Source: Armatimonadota bacterium
GTDB taxonomy: Bacteria; Armatimonadota; Fimbriimonadia; Fimbriimonadales; Fimbriimonadaceae
Direction: 5' to 3'
Assembly: GCA_025360125.1 (NCBI GenBank)
Contig: JANYCU010000051.1
Location: forward strand, 1-64,000
DNA length: 64,000 nt
Both the position numbers and the translations under genes were made by a program. The notes beneath the pieces are model-generated. The model did not search any database. It saw nothing but the letters and a program-made list of their open reading frames with translations, and had not been told where the DNA came from. Each line of letters starts with the position of its first letter. The first letter of the stretch is position 1. This document shows, piece by piece, positions 33,389 through 42,930 of the stretch.

Positions 33389-34888
33389 CTAATCTCTTCG
33401 ATTTGCAGTGCCAGCTCGTGAGATTTCAACCTTGTTGTCATCTCGATCCTCGGCCTTTTCAGCCGGGATTTCGCCCGGGCTTGGCAGATCAAGCTTTTTG
33501 ATCTTGCTGGCCGAAAGGATTCGTGACCCAAACAAGAATTTCTTTCCGTAATAAGCCTCATTTAGCGAACTCTCAGTAACGTGACCCTTGCCCGAAGAGG
33601 CGTGAATGAATCGATCGTTTCCGATGTAGATGCCAACGTGGCTGACAAAGCCAAGGGTGTTAAAGAAGACGAGATCGCCAGTTTGCAACTGGGTTCGCTT
33701 GACTCGCGTTCCGACCTTGCATTGCTGGGCCGCGGTTCGTGGCAAGTTGATTCCCATCGACTTGAACACTTGCAGGGTGAATCCACTGCAGTCAGTCGCG
33801 CCACGACTGCTCGATCCGTAGGAGTATCGAACTCCATTGAATTCTCGGGCTCGTGAAATCACTCGACCAGCGGTCTCAGGATTGCTCGACGCTATTGGGA
33901 TCGGAGGTGCTTCGGCAATAATGTGACCAGGGTAGCTAACGTAGTTTGCGTGGACCCAACCAATGGTTCCATGCTCAAATCGAAGCTGGTAAAAGTCGCC
34001 GCGATGATCGATGATCGTTGCATGACCGCCGTTTACCTTGGTGAAAGCGGAGTTTGTTTTGGATGGACCTTTTCGAACTGCGACACTGTCACCAATGACC
34101 GTTGCCATGACAGCATTGGATCGTGTTTCGTGGCTTTCGGTATCGGTCGACTCGCTTGGTACGCCAACTCTTTCGCCAGTTGAAGCATTTTCAACCGTAT
34201 TATCTGGCAATTGGTTGGTGATCTGAGCTTTTGGCTTTGGAGTAGTCTTGGTCGCAACTACCGTTTCAGCCTTGGACAGAACAATTGCCTTTGTTTTTGA
34301 ATTCTTAAAGTCGAAATTGCTAGGGAAAACAATGGCATCTGACTTGACCCAGCCTTTGGTTCCGTAATGGAACTCTACTTCGAACCAATCGCCGCGGTGA
34401 TCCGTGACCAGAGCCTTACCGCCTTTAACTTTCCCGGCGACCGAATTTGATGCTGAAGGTCCGCGGTGAATATTAACAGTTCTATTGACGAGTGAAGCGT
34501 ATCGGGTTAACTTTTCAGCAGTAGCTGATGAAACTTTGGTGTTGCCACTGGATGTGGTCTTTGATGCCAATACTGGCGTGGGATCCAGTTTGATTGGGAT
34601 CATTTTCGCGGCAGATTTGCCAGTAATCTTGAGAAAGTCTTGTCGAACCCAGCCGACAGTACCGTACATGAATCGAACTTTGTACCAGTCACCCGATTGG
34701 GCAAGGATAATGCCCGATGCACCGGATACTTTTTGTACAAGTGAAGCATCAGAGCTTGGCTTTGACCTTACATTGACATTTGCGCCTATTACGGTCGCTT
34801 TGGCTTTGGCCGATCCTCGATCTGGATCCGCCAATCCTTGTGAAATTAGCGCTACGGATAACGCGGCAACGAGTACGCTCTTGTTCAA
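33389..34888 (-). CDS. SH3b-repeat NlpC/P60 peptidoglycan endopeptidase
   Basis: An exported cell-wall hydrolase of about 499 residues. After a signal peptide (SVLVAALSVALISQGLA) come three bacterial SH3 domains (roughly 40-97, 142-197 and 270-328 in the longer frame), each with NVRSKPSS/NIHRGPSA/AVRKGPSK and GDWYKVRF...GTVGWV motifs. An NlpC/P60 domain follows, with catalytic Cys376 in GATDCSGF, His426 in SHVGIYIG and His438 in FIHASS. The frame has only TTG starts; I take the TTG at 34888, preceded by GAGG and GAGGG, over the TTG at 34915. It cuts stem peptides, probably gamma-D-Glu-mDAP bonds. Confidence 0.9.
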   Translation of the reverse strand: MNKSVLVAALSVALISQGLADPDRGSAKAKATVIGANVNVRSKPSSDASLVQKVSGASGIILAQSGDWYKVRFMYGTVGWVRQDFLKITGKSAAKMIPIKLDPTPVLASKTTSSGNTKVSSATAEKLTRYASLVNRTVNIHRGPSASNSVAGKVKGGKALVTDHRGDWFEVEFHYGTKGWVKSDAIVFPSNFDFKNSKTKAIVLSKAETVVATKTTPKPKAQITNQLPDNTVENASTGERVGVPSESTDTESHETRSNAVMATVIGDSVAVRKGPSKTNSAFTKVNGGHATIIDHRGDFYQLRFEHGTIGWVHANYVSYPGHIIAEAPPIPIASSNPETAGRVISRAREFNGVRYSYGSSSRGATDCSGFTLQVFKSMGINLPRTAAQQCKVGTRVKRTQLQTGDLVFFNTLGFVSHVGIYIGNDRFIHASSGKGHVTESSLNEAYYGKKFLFGSRILSASKIKKLDLPSPGEIPAEKAEDRDDNKVEISRAGTANRRD

Positions 34889-34993
34889 AGTCCCTCTTTC
34901 CTCCCCTGGTGTCAATCGATTTCTCGATCAATCCCATCTACTATACCCAAAACGTTCAGTTTCCGTTCCAGACCCCGGTAAAATTGTCAGGAA

Positions 34994-35848
34994 TTGAAGC
35001 TAAGTATTGTCATCGTAAATTGGAATACCGCTTCATTTCTCAACGATTGTCTTGCGTCGATCGAACTCAATCATGTGAGCGGCGATTTTGAAACAATTGT
35101 TGTTGACAACTTGTCGAACGACGGCAGCGTGGAGATAGTTCGGCAGAACTTTCCCAAGGTTATATTGTTGGCTGAGCAACACAATCACGGCTACGCGAAA
35201 GGCAACAATCTTGGGATTGCCGCATCGAAAGGCGAATTCGTTTTGACTCTCAACTCCGACACAGTCCTTGACGATTCCGTTTTGCAACGGGCAGTCTCAT
35301 TGCTTGAATCTATGCCCCAGTACGGTTGCCTCGCGGTTCAACTTGTTGGCACCGACGGAAGACCTCAACGGTCCGTGCGAGGGTTTCCAAGCATTGCCGG
35401 AATCTTTGGCGATATCACTGGGCTCGGTAAATTGTTTCCTTACTTCGATTCATACCGCCTTACCAAATTTGACTATGAACGCTCACAGGATGCACAGCAA
35501 CCCATGGGAACTTTCCTCCTGTTTCGAGGGTCGATTTTGAGAGAGATTCCGGGTCCATTTGATGAGCAATTCCCGATTTTCTTCAATGAAGTGGATTTAC
35601 TGCGACAAATGCAGAGAATGGGATGGAAGTGCTGGTACGAATCAAAATTGTCCATCAAACATTTTGGCGGCGAGAGTACAAAGCAAGTGAAGAAAAGTAT
35701 GGTTTGGGAATCACACCGCAGCCTCATTCGGTACTTTTCGAAGGACTTGCGCGGAATGGCTCGAATCTCGCTCCCTTTTCTTACTCTAGCCATCTGGCTT
35801 GGAGCATTTGCACGCGCACGAGGATTTCATGAAGGATTTCGACCTTAG
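34994..35848 (+). CDS. Family 2 glycosyltransferase (first of two)
   Basis: A 284-residue GT-A glycosyltransferase of family 2, rhamnosyltransferase-like: SIVIVNWNTASFLNDCLASI, FETIVVDNLSNDGSVEIV, NHGYAKGNNLGIAASKGEFV and the metal-binding LNSDT. The start is TTG (34994) with AGGA just before it. No membrane segment is obvious except a short hydrophobic C-terminus. It heads a three-gene operon with another GT2 and an O-antigen ligase-like protein and so probably builds a surface glycan. Confidence 0.88.
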   Translation: MKLSIVIVNWNTASFLNDCLASIELNHVSGDFETIVVDNLSNDGSVEIVRQNFPKVILLAEQHNHGYAKGNNLGIAASKGEFVLTLNSDTVLDDSVLQRAVSLLESMPQYGCLAVQLVGTDGRPQRSVRGFPSIAGIFGDITGLGKLFPYFDSYRLTKFDYERSQDAQQPMGTFLLFRGSILREIPGPFDEQFPIFFNEVDLLRQMQRMGWKCWYESKLSIKHFGGESTKQVKKSMVWESHRSLIRYFSKDLRGMARISLPFLTLAIWLGAFARARGFHEGFRP

Positions 35849-36731
35849 CATCACCATCTGCAGTTGGAACACCGTCGACGACCTTCGTGCGTGCTTGGCC
35901 AGCTTGTCCGAGATTCGATCGGAGGCCAATTTTGAGGTGATCGTCGTCGACAATAATTCCGAAGATGCCTCGCCCACAATGGTCGCCGAAGAGTTTCCTT
36001 GGGTTCGACTAGAAGCCATGAAAGTAAACCTTGGGTTTGTTGAGGGCCAAAATCATGCCGCCGCCATTCGAAAAGGCCGGCATGTCCTTCCGCTAAATTC
36101 GGATACCGTGGTTCACCCGGGGGCAATCAAAGGATTAGTTGAATATTTAGAGGCTAACCCTGAAGTGGCGGTCGTTGCTCCGATGCTTCTCAACCCCGAC
36201 GGATCTCTTCAATTTAGCTGCCGTCGCTTCCCTAACCCGTTGGCGGCCCTTTTTCGGAATACTCTGCTTGGAAGGTTGTTCCCCAATAATCGCTTTACCA
36301 AAGAGTATTTGATGCAGGATTGGAATCATGAAGGTCCCCGCGAAGTCGATTGGGTTTCGGGAGCCGCATTGCTGGTACGCGATACGTTTGTTGAAGAGAA
36401 CGGCTTGTTTGACCCGAATTTTGTGATGTTCTGCGAGGATGTTGATCTCTGCTTCCAAGCTTGGAAGAAGGGAAAGAAAGTAATCTATCTGCCGGAGCTC
36501 CAAATCACTCACGCCATTGGCCGGAGTACAGATAAAGCTCCGAACCGAATGATTGGGAGGTTTCATCGCTCTATGTACTTGTTTTACTGTAAGAATATCG
36601 TGCCAAGTATGAATCCGATTATTCGTCCTTTTGCGATGGCAATGGCGGGATCTGCGCTACTGGCACGCGCTTCACTTTTCGTCGTACGCAATAAGTTTGA
36701 TGGAATCAAACGGCGGTTTTCCAAGGCATGA
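35829..36731 (+). CDS. Family 2 glycosyltransferase (second)
   Basis: A 300-residue family 2 glycosyltransferase of the same type: DLSITICSWNTVDDLRACLA, VDNNSEDASPTMVAEEFPWV, GFVEGQNHAAAIRKGRHVL, PLNSDT and FCEDVDLCFQAWKKGKKVIY. The ATG at 35829 is preceded by GAGGATTT and overlaps the first gene by 20 bases; the ATG at 35799 would reach further back without a ribosome site. The paired genes suggest successive sugar additions. Confidence 0.88.
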   Translation: MKDFDLSITICSWNTVDDLRACLASLSEIRSEANFEVIVVDNNSEDASPTMVAEEFPWVRLEAMKVNLGFVEGQNHAAAIRKGRHVLPLNSDTVVHPGAIKGLVEYLEANPEVAVVAPMLLNPDGSLQFSCRRFPNPLAALFRNTLLGRLFPNNRFTKEYLMQDWNHEGPREVDWVSGAALLVRDTFVEENGLFDPNFVMFCEDVDLCFQAWKKGKKVIYLPELQITHAIGRSTDKAPNRMIGRFHRSMYLFYCKNIVPSMNPIIRPFAMAMAGSALLARASLFVVRNKFDGIKRRFSKA

Positions 36732-38824
36732 AGATTCCTCACTGGACGATTATCTGCATCGCAATTGGAGCATTCTTGCTTCCTATTGTTGGCGGGTATC
36801 CCAGTCTCGATGGACAAAGGATATTGGCCGCCGACAGCTTGTTTGTCTCGGTAATCAGTGGCGAGAAAGCTCCATTCCTCACTCATTTTCTCGTGTCACT
36901 GCTGTTCTTTATCCCAATTTGTGCGACCTTATTTGCCAAGAAAATTTCGCATGTCGTCAACCTAAGGATCTCAATATGGCTCGCCGTTTTGGGAGCCTGT
37001 ATAGGCGCGTCGGTTATTTCGACAAGCTTCCCTTCCGTTACCATCGGAGTAATTTTAGAGTGGGCAATGATGTCCTTGGCCTTTTTTGCCGTCACGCTTT
37101 GTTGCGGTCGAAAGCAGTCAACCATTCCAATTATTAGCTTTCTCGCGGGTTCAACGTTTGCCGCAATATTGGGCATCCTCGAGTTTGGTCAAGCAAGGCA
37201 ATTTGACCCCCATTACCGAATCTCTGCTTTACAGATTGGGCCAAATCAAGCTGGTGCCTTGTTTGCGGCTGGAACAGTTCTTTGCCTGGCCATGTCGTTC
37301 CGGTATGAGCGAATTGGCAAGCTAGCATTCCTTCTTAGCGCGATCATGCAATGTTTCGCAATGGTGCTCACGCAATCGAAAGGTGCGTTTGTTTGTTTAC
37401 CCATTGGCCTACTAGTCTTGTTTGTTGCTCTTTTGGTGTTGAAGTCGGTGAAACCGACGGCCCTAATGGCTGGAATCATGATCCCCATATTGATTACGGG
37501 TGGGCTCGCGATTGTGATGCAAAAGGGTGTTGCAAAACAATCGGGCCAACAAGCGATGTCTCGAGTTTTCAACTCAAATGCGGAAGCAAACCAGTCAGCA
37601 GGTTTCCGAAAGCTTCTTTGGTCATCTGCCATTGAACTCACGGCGAAACGCCCGATGGGTTGGGGAATGGGTTCTTTTTGGTATGAATCCACCCGTCCTG
37701 GCAAAGTCACTCAGACTGCCCTCGCTCACCAAACTTTTCTACAACTTGCTTGTGAAGCTTCTCCTGTCGCTCCGATCGCTTTATTTGGATTTTTGGCCGC
37801 CGTCGTCATTTGGGGTCTTAGGGGAATCAAAACTCAAACTGCTGATGGCCAGATTTTGTTGGTGGGGATTCTCGGCACATTAGTCGTTGCAATTGCCCAT
37901 AATTTTGTCGATTCAGACATGTATGTTTTTGGTTTGGGCAGTCTCGTGTTTTTGTTGTGCGGAGCGTTTGTTGCTTCATCGTCAGACTCTCAGGCACCGG
38001 AATTCATCTTTGCCCTGCCAAAGATCATCTTTGCTGGAGCGGCGGTCATCCTTATACCGATTTGCTTCGCAATTGGCATGTCTGAGTTCTTCCGTGCGGT
38101 TGCTAGGGGCGCAAATTACGAGCGAGATCGATCGCTCGTAATTCAGGCTACAAGTTCAGCTATCGCCTTCAATTTTCTTGATGGCCAATCCTACGCACAG
38201 CGAGCTTTTGCCACGAGAGCGGAGGAAGATTTAGTTGCAGCGACCAAATACCATCCATCGCCAAAGTCTTTTCGAGCCCTGGCTGAATACTATTCCGAGA
38301 AGAAAATGGTCCAAGAGAGTTTTAGAGCCTTAACAGGTGCCCTCGAACGGGACCCAAACAATGCCCAAGCCCTCCTTATGTACATGGAGGAAGCATTTCA
38401 AGCCGGAGATATCGAACTCGGAAAATCAAAGGCACGGCTCCTGATTGCCACAGAAAATACTGAATATTTCACAGTCAGAAGTCAGCCAGAATTTATCCCC
38501 ACCGAAACTTACGTGGCAAGGATATTTTTGTCAAAAACTACGACTGATCCAAAAGAACGGGTCAAACTCTTGATCGATGCGATCAAGGGCTTTTCCCTGT
38601 ACCGAGAAAAGACGGGCCCAGTAGTGTTAAGAGCTCTTGGCGATGATCCAAATGCAAGCCTGGGCGGTCAAGACCGGAAATCACTGGCGGATAACTACAA
38701 AATGGGGCAGGAAGCCTGCTCCGACTTAGTCAAGCTTCAGGGCTTGGAAGCAACTAAGCTGGATTTCAACTTGCCAGAGGAAGCGGCTAAGTTTGCCGCG
38801 GCTTTGGGCGCACTGAACAAGTAG
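36728..38824 (+). CDS. O-antigen ligase/polymerase-like membrane protein with TPR tail
   Basis: A 698-residue polytopic membrane protein. Residues 1-430 contain about ten to twelve hydrophobic segments and the Wzy/WaaL family pattern: QSKGAFVCLPIGLLVL, RPMGWGMGSFWYESTRPGKV, TALAHQTFLQLACEASPV, VAIAHNFVDSDMYVF. Residues about 480-580 form TPR-like helices (SPKSFRALAEYYSEKKMVQE; LERDPNNAQALLMYMEEAF). Such proteins polymerise or ligate glycan repeat units in the outer leaflet of the inner membrane. It overlaps the upstream gene by four bases (ATGA) and the convergent PBP2 gene by 88 bases at its 3' end. Confidence 0.85.
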   Translation: MKIPHWTIICIAIGAFLLPIVGGYPSLDGQRILAADSLFVSVISGEKAPFLTHFLVSLLFFIPICATLFAKKISHVVNLRISIWLAVLGACIGASVISTSFPSVTIGVILEWAMMSLAFFAVTLCCGRKQSTIPIISFLAGSTFAAILGILEFGQARQFDPHYRISALQIGPNQAGALFAAGTVLCLAMSFRYERIGKLAFLLSAIMQCFAMVLTQSKGAFVCLPIGLLVLFVALLVLKSVKPTALMAGIMIPILITGGLAIVMQKGVAKQSGQQAMSRVFNSNAEANQSAGFRKLLWSSAIELTAKRPMGWGMGSFWYESTRPGKVTQTALAHQTFLQLACEASPVAPIALFGFLAAVVIWGLRGIKTQTADGQILLVGILGTLVVAIAHNFVDSDMYVFGLGSLVFLLCGAFVASSSDSQAPEFIFALPKIIFAGAAVILIPICFAIGMSEFFRAVARGANYERDRSLVIQATSSAIAFNFLDGQSYAQRAFATRAEEDLVAATKYHPSPKSFRALAEYYSEKKMVQESFRALTGALERDPNNAQALLMYMEEAFQAGDIELGKSKARLLIATENTEYFTVRSQPEFIPTETYVARIFLSKTTTDPKERVKLLIDAIKGFSLYREKTGPVVLRALGDDPNASLGGQDRKSLADNYKMGQEACSDLVKLQGLEATKLDFNLPEEAAKFAAALGALNK

Positions 38825-40557
38825 TGCTTGACGATGTCGCCCGCGATCGGCGCTGCGTGGTCGCCGCCGTGCCCAACTCCCTCCGCAAGAACGCAGATTG
38901 CGATTTTTGGATTATCTCGCGGGGCAAAGCCAACAAACCAACTATGGGTCCGGCCTTCAGCATTGACACCATGCTCTGCGCTTCCCGTCTTTCCCGCCCA
39001 GATCAAACCGTCAACGTGAGCCTTCTTGGCGGTACCAGAAGTGATGACCCCGCACAATGCTTCGTGCATCATATCCCAAAACCAATCCTCGGCCTTCACT
39101 GTGTGAATGATTTCGGGCATAACAAATGTGTTCTTTTGGGTCAAAGGATCTCTCATCGCATGTAAGAGATGGGGACGATATTGGACGCCGCGATTAGCCA
39201 CGAGGGCAACTAAATTGGCCATCTGTAGTGGTGTCGTGGCAGTAAATCCCTGACCGACCCCCATTTGCGGCAAGTTACCCGGATAGAAGGTGTTCTTAGT
39301 GACCTTCAACCAGGTGTCGGTGGGAATGATTCCGCGAACCTCCCCAAAGAGGTCGATGCCGGTTTTCTCACCAAACCCGCAGTCAAGTGCGGTCTGCATC
39401 ATTTGTTCGCGGCCAGCCCGAACAGCCAAAGTGGCAAAATAGGTGTTGCAGGATTTCTCAAGAGCCGTCTCATACCCGATCGTGCCGTGAGCACTAAGAC
39501 ATTTCATTTTTGCATTACCACCCAAATGGTATGCACCGTCACAAAAAATTGGTGTATCCCGCTTAAGGACACCAGCCCGATAAGCCGCAATCGAAGTTAA
39601 GAGCTTGAAGGTTGAGCCTGGGGCATATTGCTCCATAATGGCGCGGTTCCGCGCTGGTTTGGCTTCATCATCCATTAGTTTCTTGTAATCCGAAGTGCTG
39701 ATGCCGCCTTCAAAAATGCTCGTGTCATAAGTTGGATTCGAAACGAGCGCCAAAACTTCGCCAGTTTTCGGATCAATTGCAACCACCGAACCCTTAAACC
39801 CAACCAAGCGTCGTTGGGCGAACTCTTGTAGCGAAGCATCCAGCGAGAGAATCAACTTCTTGCCTTCGATCGCGGGTTCTTCGGTTTCTACTTTTGACTT
39901 TTTGGTGCCTTCAGTAATGTCTTTACCGGGCGTCCCCATCAACTCTCGCTCGTAATACTTTTCGATTCCATTCTTGCCAATGTACTCACCGGGCGTGATT
40001 CCCTTTGCTTTCAGGTTGTCTTCTTCATCGTCGCTTGGCGTCCAAACGTAGCCGAGCAAGTGAGAGAAATTCTTCGTGTCTGCATACTTGCGCATGGGCT
40101 TTTCATCGATCTGGACACCGGGAAGATCGACGGCTTCAGCGATTTGGGTTGCCGTTTCTATGCTGACCCCTGCTTTGATGACAGCGGGGCGGTTTCGCCA
40201 CTTCTCTGTATCAATTCGATCAAGAATTTCATCCTTTGGCAGACCGAGTAGATCGGAGAGCTTTTGAATGATTTCGGGATGCTTTTTGGCTTCGGACGGC
40301 TTTACAGTTACAACCAGTTGGCCTTGCACTCCAGCGATGATCCGGCCCTTTCGGTCATAAATGGTTCCTCTCGGAGCGAGCTTCGGTACCACCGATTTGC
40401 CTACTTTGTTGGCGGACTCAAGCAATTGGGGAGCGTCGACGATTTGCAAGTACCAGAGCCGCAACGCAAGGCCGATTAGTAGCGAAATGAAGAGGAGGGG
40501 AAACCAGTAAAGGCGTCGATCAATTTCTGGGCGTCGAGGAGCGTGGAGTACGCTCAT
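38737..40557 (-). CDS. mrdA: Penicillin-binding protein 2 (elongation transpeptidase)
   Basis: A 606-residue class B penicillin-binding protein that crosslinks peptidoglycan with the rod complex. One N-terminal membrane segment (LLFISLLIGLALRLWYLQIV) is followed by a pedestal domain (APRGTIYDRKGRIIA). In the transpeptidase domain the three motifs are SxxK 315-318 (PGSTFK), SCN 369-371 (KSCNTYF) and KTG 523-525 (AGKTGSAEHG). Length and the RGTIYDR motif match PBP2 rather than FtsI. It overlaps the PBP1A gene by four bases at its start, and its 3' end overlaps the convergent O-antigen ligase gene by 88. Confidence 0.9.
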   Translation of the reverse strand: MSVLHAPRRPEIDRRLYWFPLLFISLLIGLALRLWYLQIVDAPQLLESANKVGKSVVPKLAPRGTIYDRKGRIIAGVQGQLVVTVKPSEAKKHPEIIQKLSDLLGLPKDEILDRIDTEKWRNRPAVIKAGVSIETATQIAEAVDLPGVQIDEKPMRKYADTKNFSHLLGYVWTPSDDEEDNLKAKGITPGEYIGKNGIEKYYERELMGTPGKDITEGTKKSKVETEEPAIEGKKLILSLDASLQEFAQRRLVGFKGSVVAIDPKTGEVLALVSNPTYDTSIFEGGISTSDYKKLMDDEAKPARNRAIMEQYAPGSTFKLLTSIAAYRAGVLKRDTPIFCDGAYHLGGNAKMKCLSAHGTIGYETALEKSCNTYFATLAVRAGREQMMQTALDCGFGEKTGIDLFGEVRGIIPTDTWLKVTKNTFYPGNLPQMGVGQGFTATTPLQMANLVALVANRGVQYRPHLLHAMRDPLTQKNTFVMPEIIHTVKAEDWFWDMMHEALCGVITSGTAKKAHVDGLIWAGKTGSAEHGVNAEGRTHSWFVGFAPRDNPKIAICVLAEGVGHGGDHAAPIAGDIVKHYLFSAPKAAANLAASSGKLKSSLVASKP

Positions 40558-42890
40558 GTACCGTCACCGTTCTCATTTGGAGCTTTGTGCAGCGTGCACC
40601 TTCTCTTCGGCTTCTTCGATTTCAAGAAACGCTTGTTGATCGTTTCAGGGCAATATCGAGTGACGAGCATGCCTGTATCGGCACAAACTTCGACTTCGAC
40701 GAATTCCTCTTCAGTCTTATCTTTCTTTTTTGACTTGTCGTCTTTTGGCTTTTTTGGTTCAGTTGCGGGATTATCCGGGTTCGTTCTACCATCGGACGCT
40801 GGGTCTCGTTGAGGCTCAGTATTGGTGTCACCCGTCTTGTTCGGGTCAAAGACAGGGGGAGCATTTTGCGTGTCTGGTTCGATCGGAGTGTTGTTGGCAC
40901 CGTCATTAGCGGGCTCGGCATTGTTCGCATCATTGGTATCTTCAACTGGCTTTCGGCGCTCACCTGGCTGGATTTCATCATTTGGCTTGATGTCGCTGCC
41001 ATATTTCTTCGTGGCAGAGATCATTGCGTCCGCCCAAATTGGTGCGGCAACGTCACCTCCATAGGTCCAAGGAAGGTCATGTTGAAGCCATTGCTTACGT
41101 TTTTTATCGTAAAATTCCCGGCCAGCCCAGGCAATACCGACGACGCCTTTTGCATATCCACAGAACCAACCATTTTTTCCGTCGTTGGTAGTTCCGGTCT
41201 TTCCGTGGGCATCCTTACAATCGCCAGCTCGACGTCCGGTTCCGCTGGTTACGACCGCTCGTAATAGGTGATCCATGACAGTGCAAACATCGGGTCCAAT
41301 TCTCGTATTAACATAGTCCATCTTCCCTTGATAAAGAAGCTCTCCGGTCGGACCCGCAATTTCTTTGATTCGGTAGGGTTGAACTCGCTTTCCGTCGAGC
41401 ATGAACACTGAGTAAGCCTCTAGCATCTCTTGCATTCGAACCTCACACGCTCCTAGGGCAGTAGACGGGTAAGGGTGAATTGTTAGAGAAAATCCGAAGT
41501 CCTCGATGATATGGCCGACCGCAGTTGGCATCCCCATATCGACAAACGTATGAACCGCAGGAACGTTAATCGACGAGGCAAATGCCCGGGTAAGGCTTAC
41601 CGTTCCGCCGTATCCACCGTGGTTTTTGGGCGTATAAACATCGCCACCCTTGGGACTCCACGTATATTTTTCGTTGCTCAGTTCAGAATCCTCGCCAATT
41701 CGGTTTTCTTTGAGGGCTTCGGCATAGATGAACGATTTAAAACTTGATCCCGGCTGGAGAATACTTTGAGTAGTGTAGCTGTACTGATTTTTGGAAAAGT
41801 CCCGTCCGCCGACATCGGCCAAAATGCGGCCCTGACTATCCATGCAGAGGAATGCTCCAACGTTCACTCCATCGCCTCTCCCTTCTCGAACATGCTGTCG
41901 GACCGAATCCTCAGCATCCTTTTGAAGGTCAGAATCGAGGGTTGTCGTGACTGAATATCCCCCTTCGGAAATATTGACCCCTAGTCGATCCAGGTCTCGG
42001 CGGACTGCGGCTACATAGTACGGCGCCATATAGGTCTTGATCTGGCTTTGATGGGAAGTGCTGCGAACCTTGGGCTTCTCGGCCTCGGCTTTATCATATT
42101 CGGTTTGGGAAATCCACCCTTCCTCTCGCATGGTCTTGAGGACCACAAGCTTGTTCGAGTCGGCCAACTGGTAGTTTTTGACTGGATTTTCTTTACTTGG
42201 GGTTCGAATACAACGCGCGATCATCGCCGCCTCGGCGATATCGAGGTCTTGGGCTTTTTTGCCAAAGTAAATATTTGCCGCTGCATTGAGGCCATAAGCC
42301 TGCTCGCCGTAGTAGATCTGATTGAGATAGAGCTCTAAAATTTGGTCTTTGGTGTATCGTTTTTCGAGCTGAATTGCGATTGCAATATCTTGAAGTTTTC
42401 GTTTGCCCGTCTTTTCACTCGCAGAAAAAAGCTTCTTAGCGAGTTGCATGGTGATGGTGCTGCCACCAGTTGTGCCCTTATCGGACCTTGACACAAATCG
42501 AACAACGATTCGGCCAAGCGCCCATGGGTCGACCCCTGAGTGCTCATAAAATCGCTTGTCTTCGGCGGCAAGAATGGCGTGGATGACATGTTTGGGGAGA
42601 TCGGAAACGTTGACGGGTTCTTCGAAAATCGGATGAATTTCGAACAGCTTTTTGTGGTCGGCACTGTAAATGATCGACGGAGCCGAGTTGTATTCCTTGA
42701 GGTGCTCGCCAATGTGGTCAACAAGCGGTTCGACATCTTTTACGCTTTTGCCAATGATCACCATTCCGGCAATGATCGAGACCAGGACCACGCAGGTTCC
42801 AATGGCAAAGCTCCATTTCAGAAACTTCTTGAAAGGCGAGCTTGCGGGCCGAGACCGCGCCTTGTTCATCGTGCGTTTTACGGTTCCCAC
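40554..42890 (-). CDS. mrcA: Penicillin-binding protein 1A, bifunctional glycosyltransferase-transpeptidase
   Basis: A 778-residue class A PBP. After an N-terminal membrane segment (FAIGTCVVLVSIIAGMVIIG) comes the GT51 domain, with the catalytic Glu110 in ILAAEDKRFYEHSGVD and GGSTITMQLAKKLF. The transpeptidase has SxxK 382-385 (QPGSSFKSF), SIN 440-442 (FASSINVP) and KTG 564-566 (HGKTGTTND). The C-terminal 130 residues are an Asn/Asp/Pro/Lys-rich disordered tail. The start codon may be GTG at 42890 or ATG at 42869; neither has a clear ribosome site. It precedes and is co-transcribed with PBP2. Confidence 0.9.
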   Translation of the reverse strand: MGTVKRTMNKARSRPASSPFKKFLKWSFAIGTCVVLVSIIAGMVIIGKSVKDVEPLVDHIGEHLKEYNSAPSIIYSADHKKLFEIHPIFEEPVNVSDLPKHVIHAILAAEDKRFYEHSGVDPWALGRIVVRFVSRSDKGTTGGSTITMQLAKKLFSASEKTGKRKLQDIAIAIQLEKRYTKDQILELYLNQIYYGEQAYGLNAAANIYFGKKAQDLDIAEAAMIARCIRTPSKENPVKNYQLADSNKLVVLKTMREEGWISQTEYDKAEAEKPKVRSTSHQSQIKTYMAPYYVAAVRRDLDRLGVNISEGGYSVTTTLDSDLQKDAEDSVRQHVREGRGDGVNVGAFLCMDSQGRILADVGGRDFSKNQYSYTTQSILQPGSSFKSFIYAEALKENRIGEDSELSNEKYTWSPKGGDVYTPKNHGGYGGTVSLTRAFASSINVPAVHTFVDMGMPTAVGHIIEDFGFSLTIHPYPSTALGACEVRMQEMLEAYSVFMLDGKRVQPYRIKEIAGPTGELLYQGKMDYVNTRIGPDVCTVMDHLLRAVVTSGTGRRAGDCKDAHGKTGTTNDGKNGWFCGYAKGVVGIAWAGREFYDKKRKQWLQHDLPWTYGGDVAAPIWADAMISATKKYGSDIKPNDEIQPGERRKPVEDTNDANNAEPANDGANNTPIEPDTQNAPPVFDPNKTGDTNTEPQRDPASDGRTNPDNPATEPKKPKDDKSKKKDKTEEEFVEVEVCADTGMLVTRYCPETINKRFLKSKKPKRRCTLHKAPNENGDGT

Positions 42891-42930
42891 GTGTTAATTA
42901 TAGACCGTTACGGTCGGTTCACCAGGTTGC

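Noticed and set aside
34994-38824. A full O-antigen or exopolysaccharide biosynthesis cluster
   Set aside because: Only two glycosyltransferases and one ligase/polymerase-like gene are present. No flippase, initiating transferase or nucleotide-sugar genes are adjacent.
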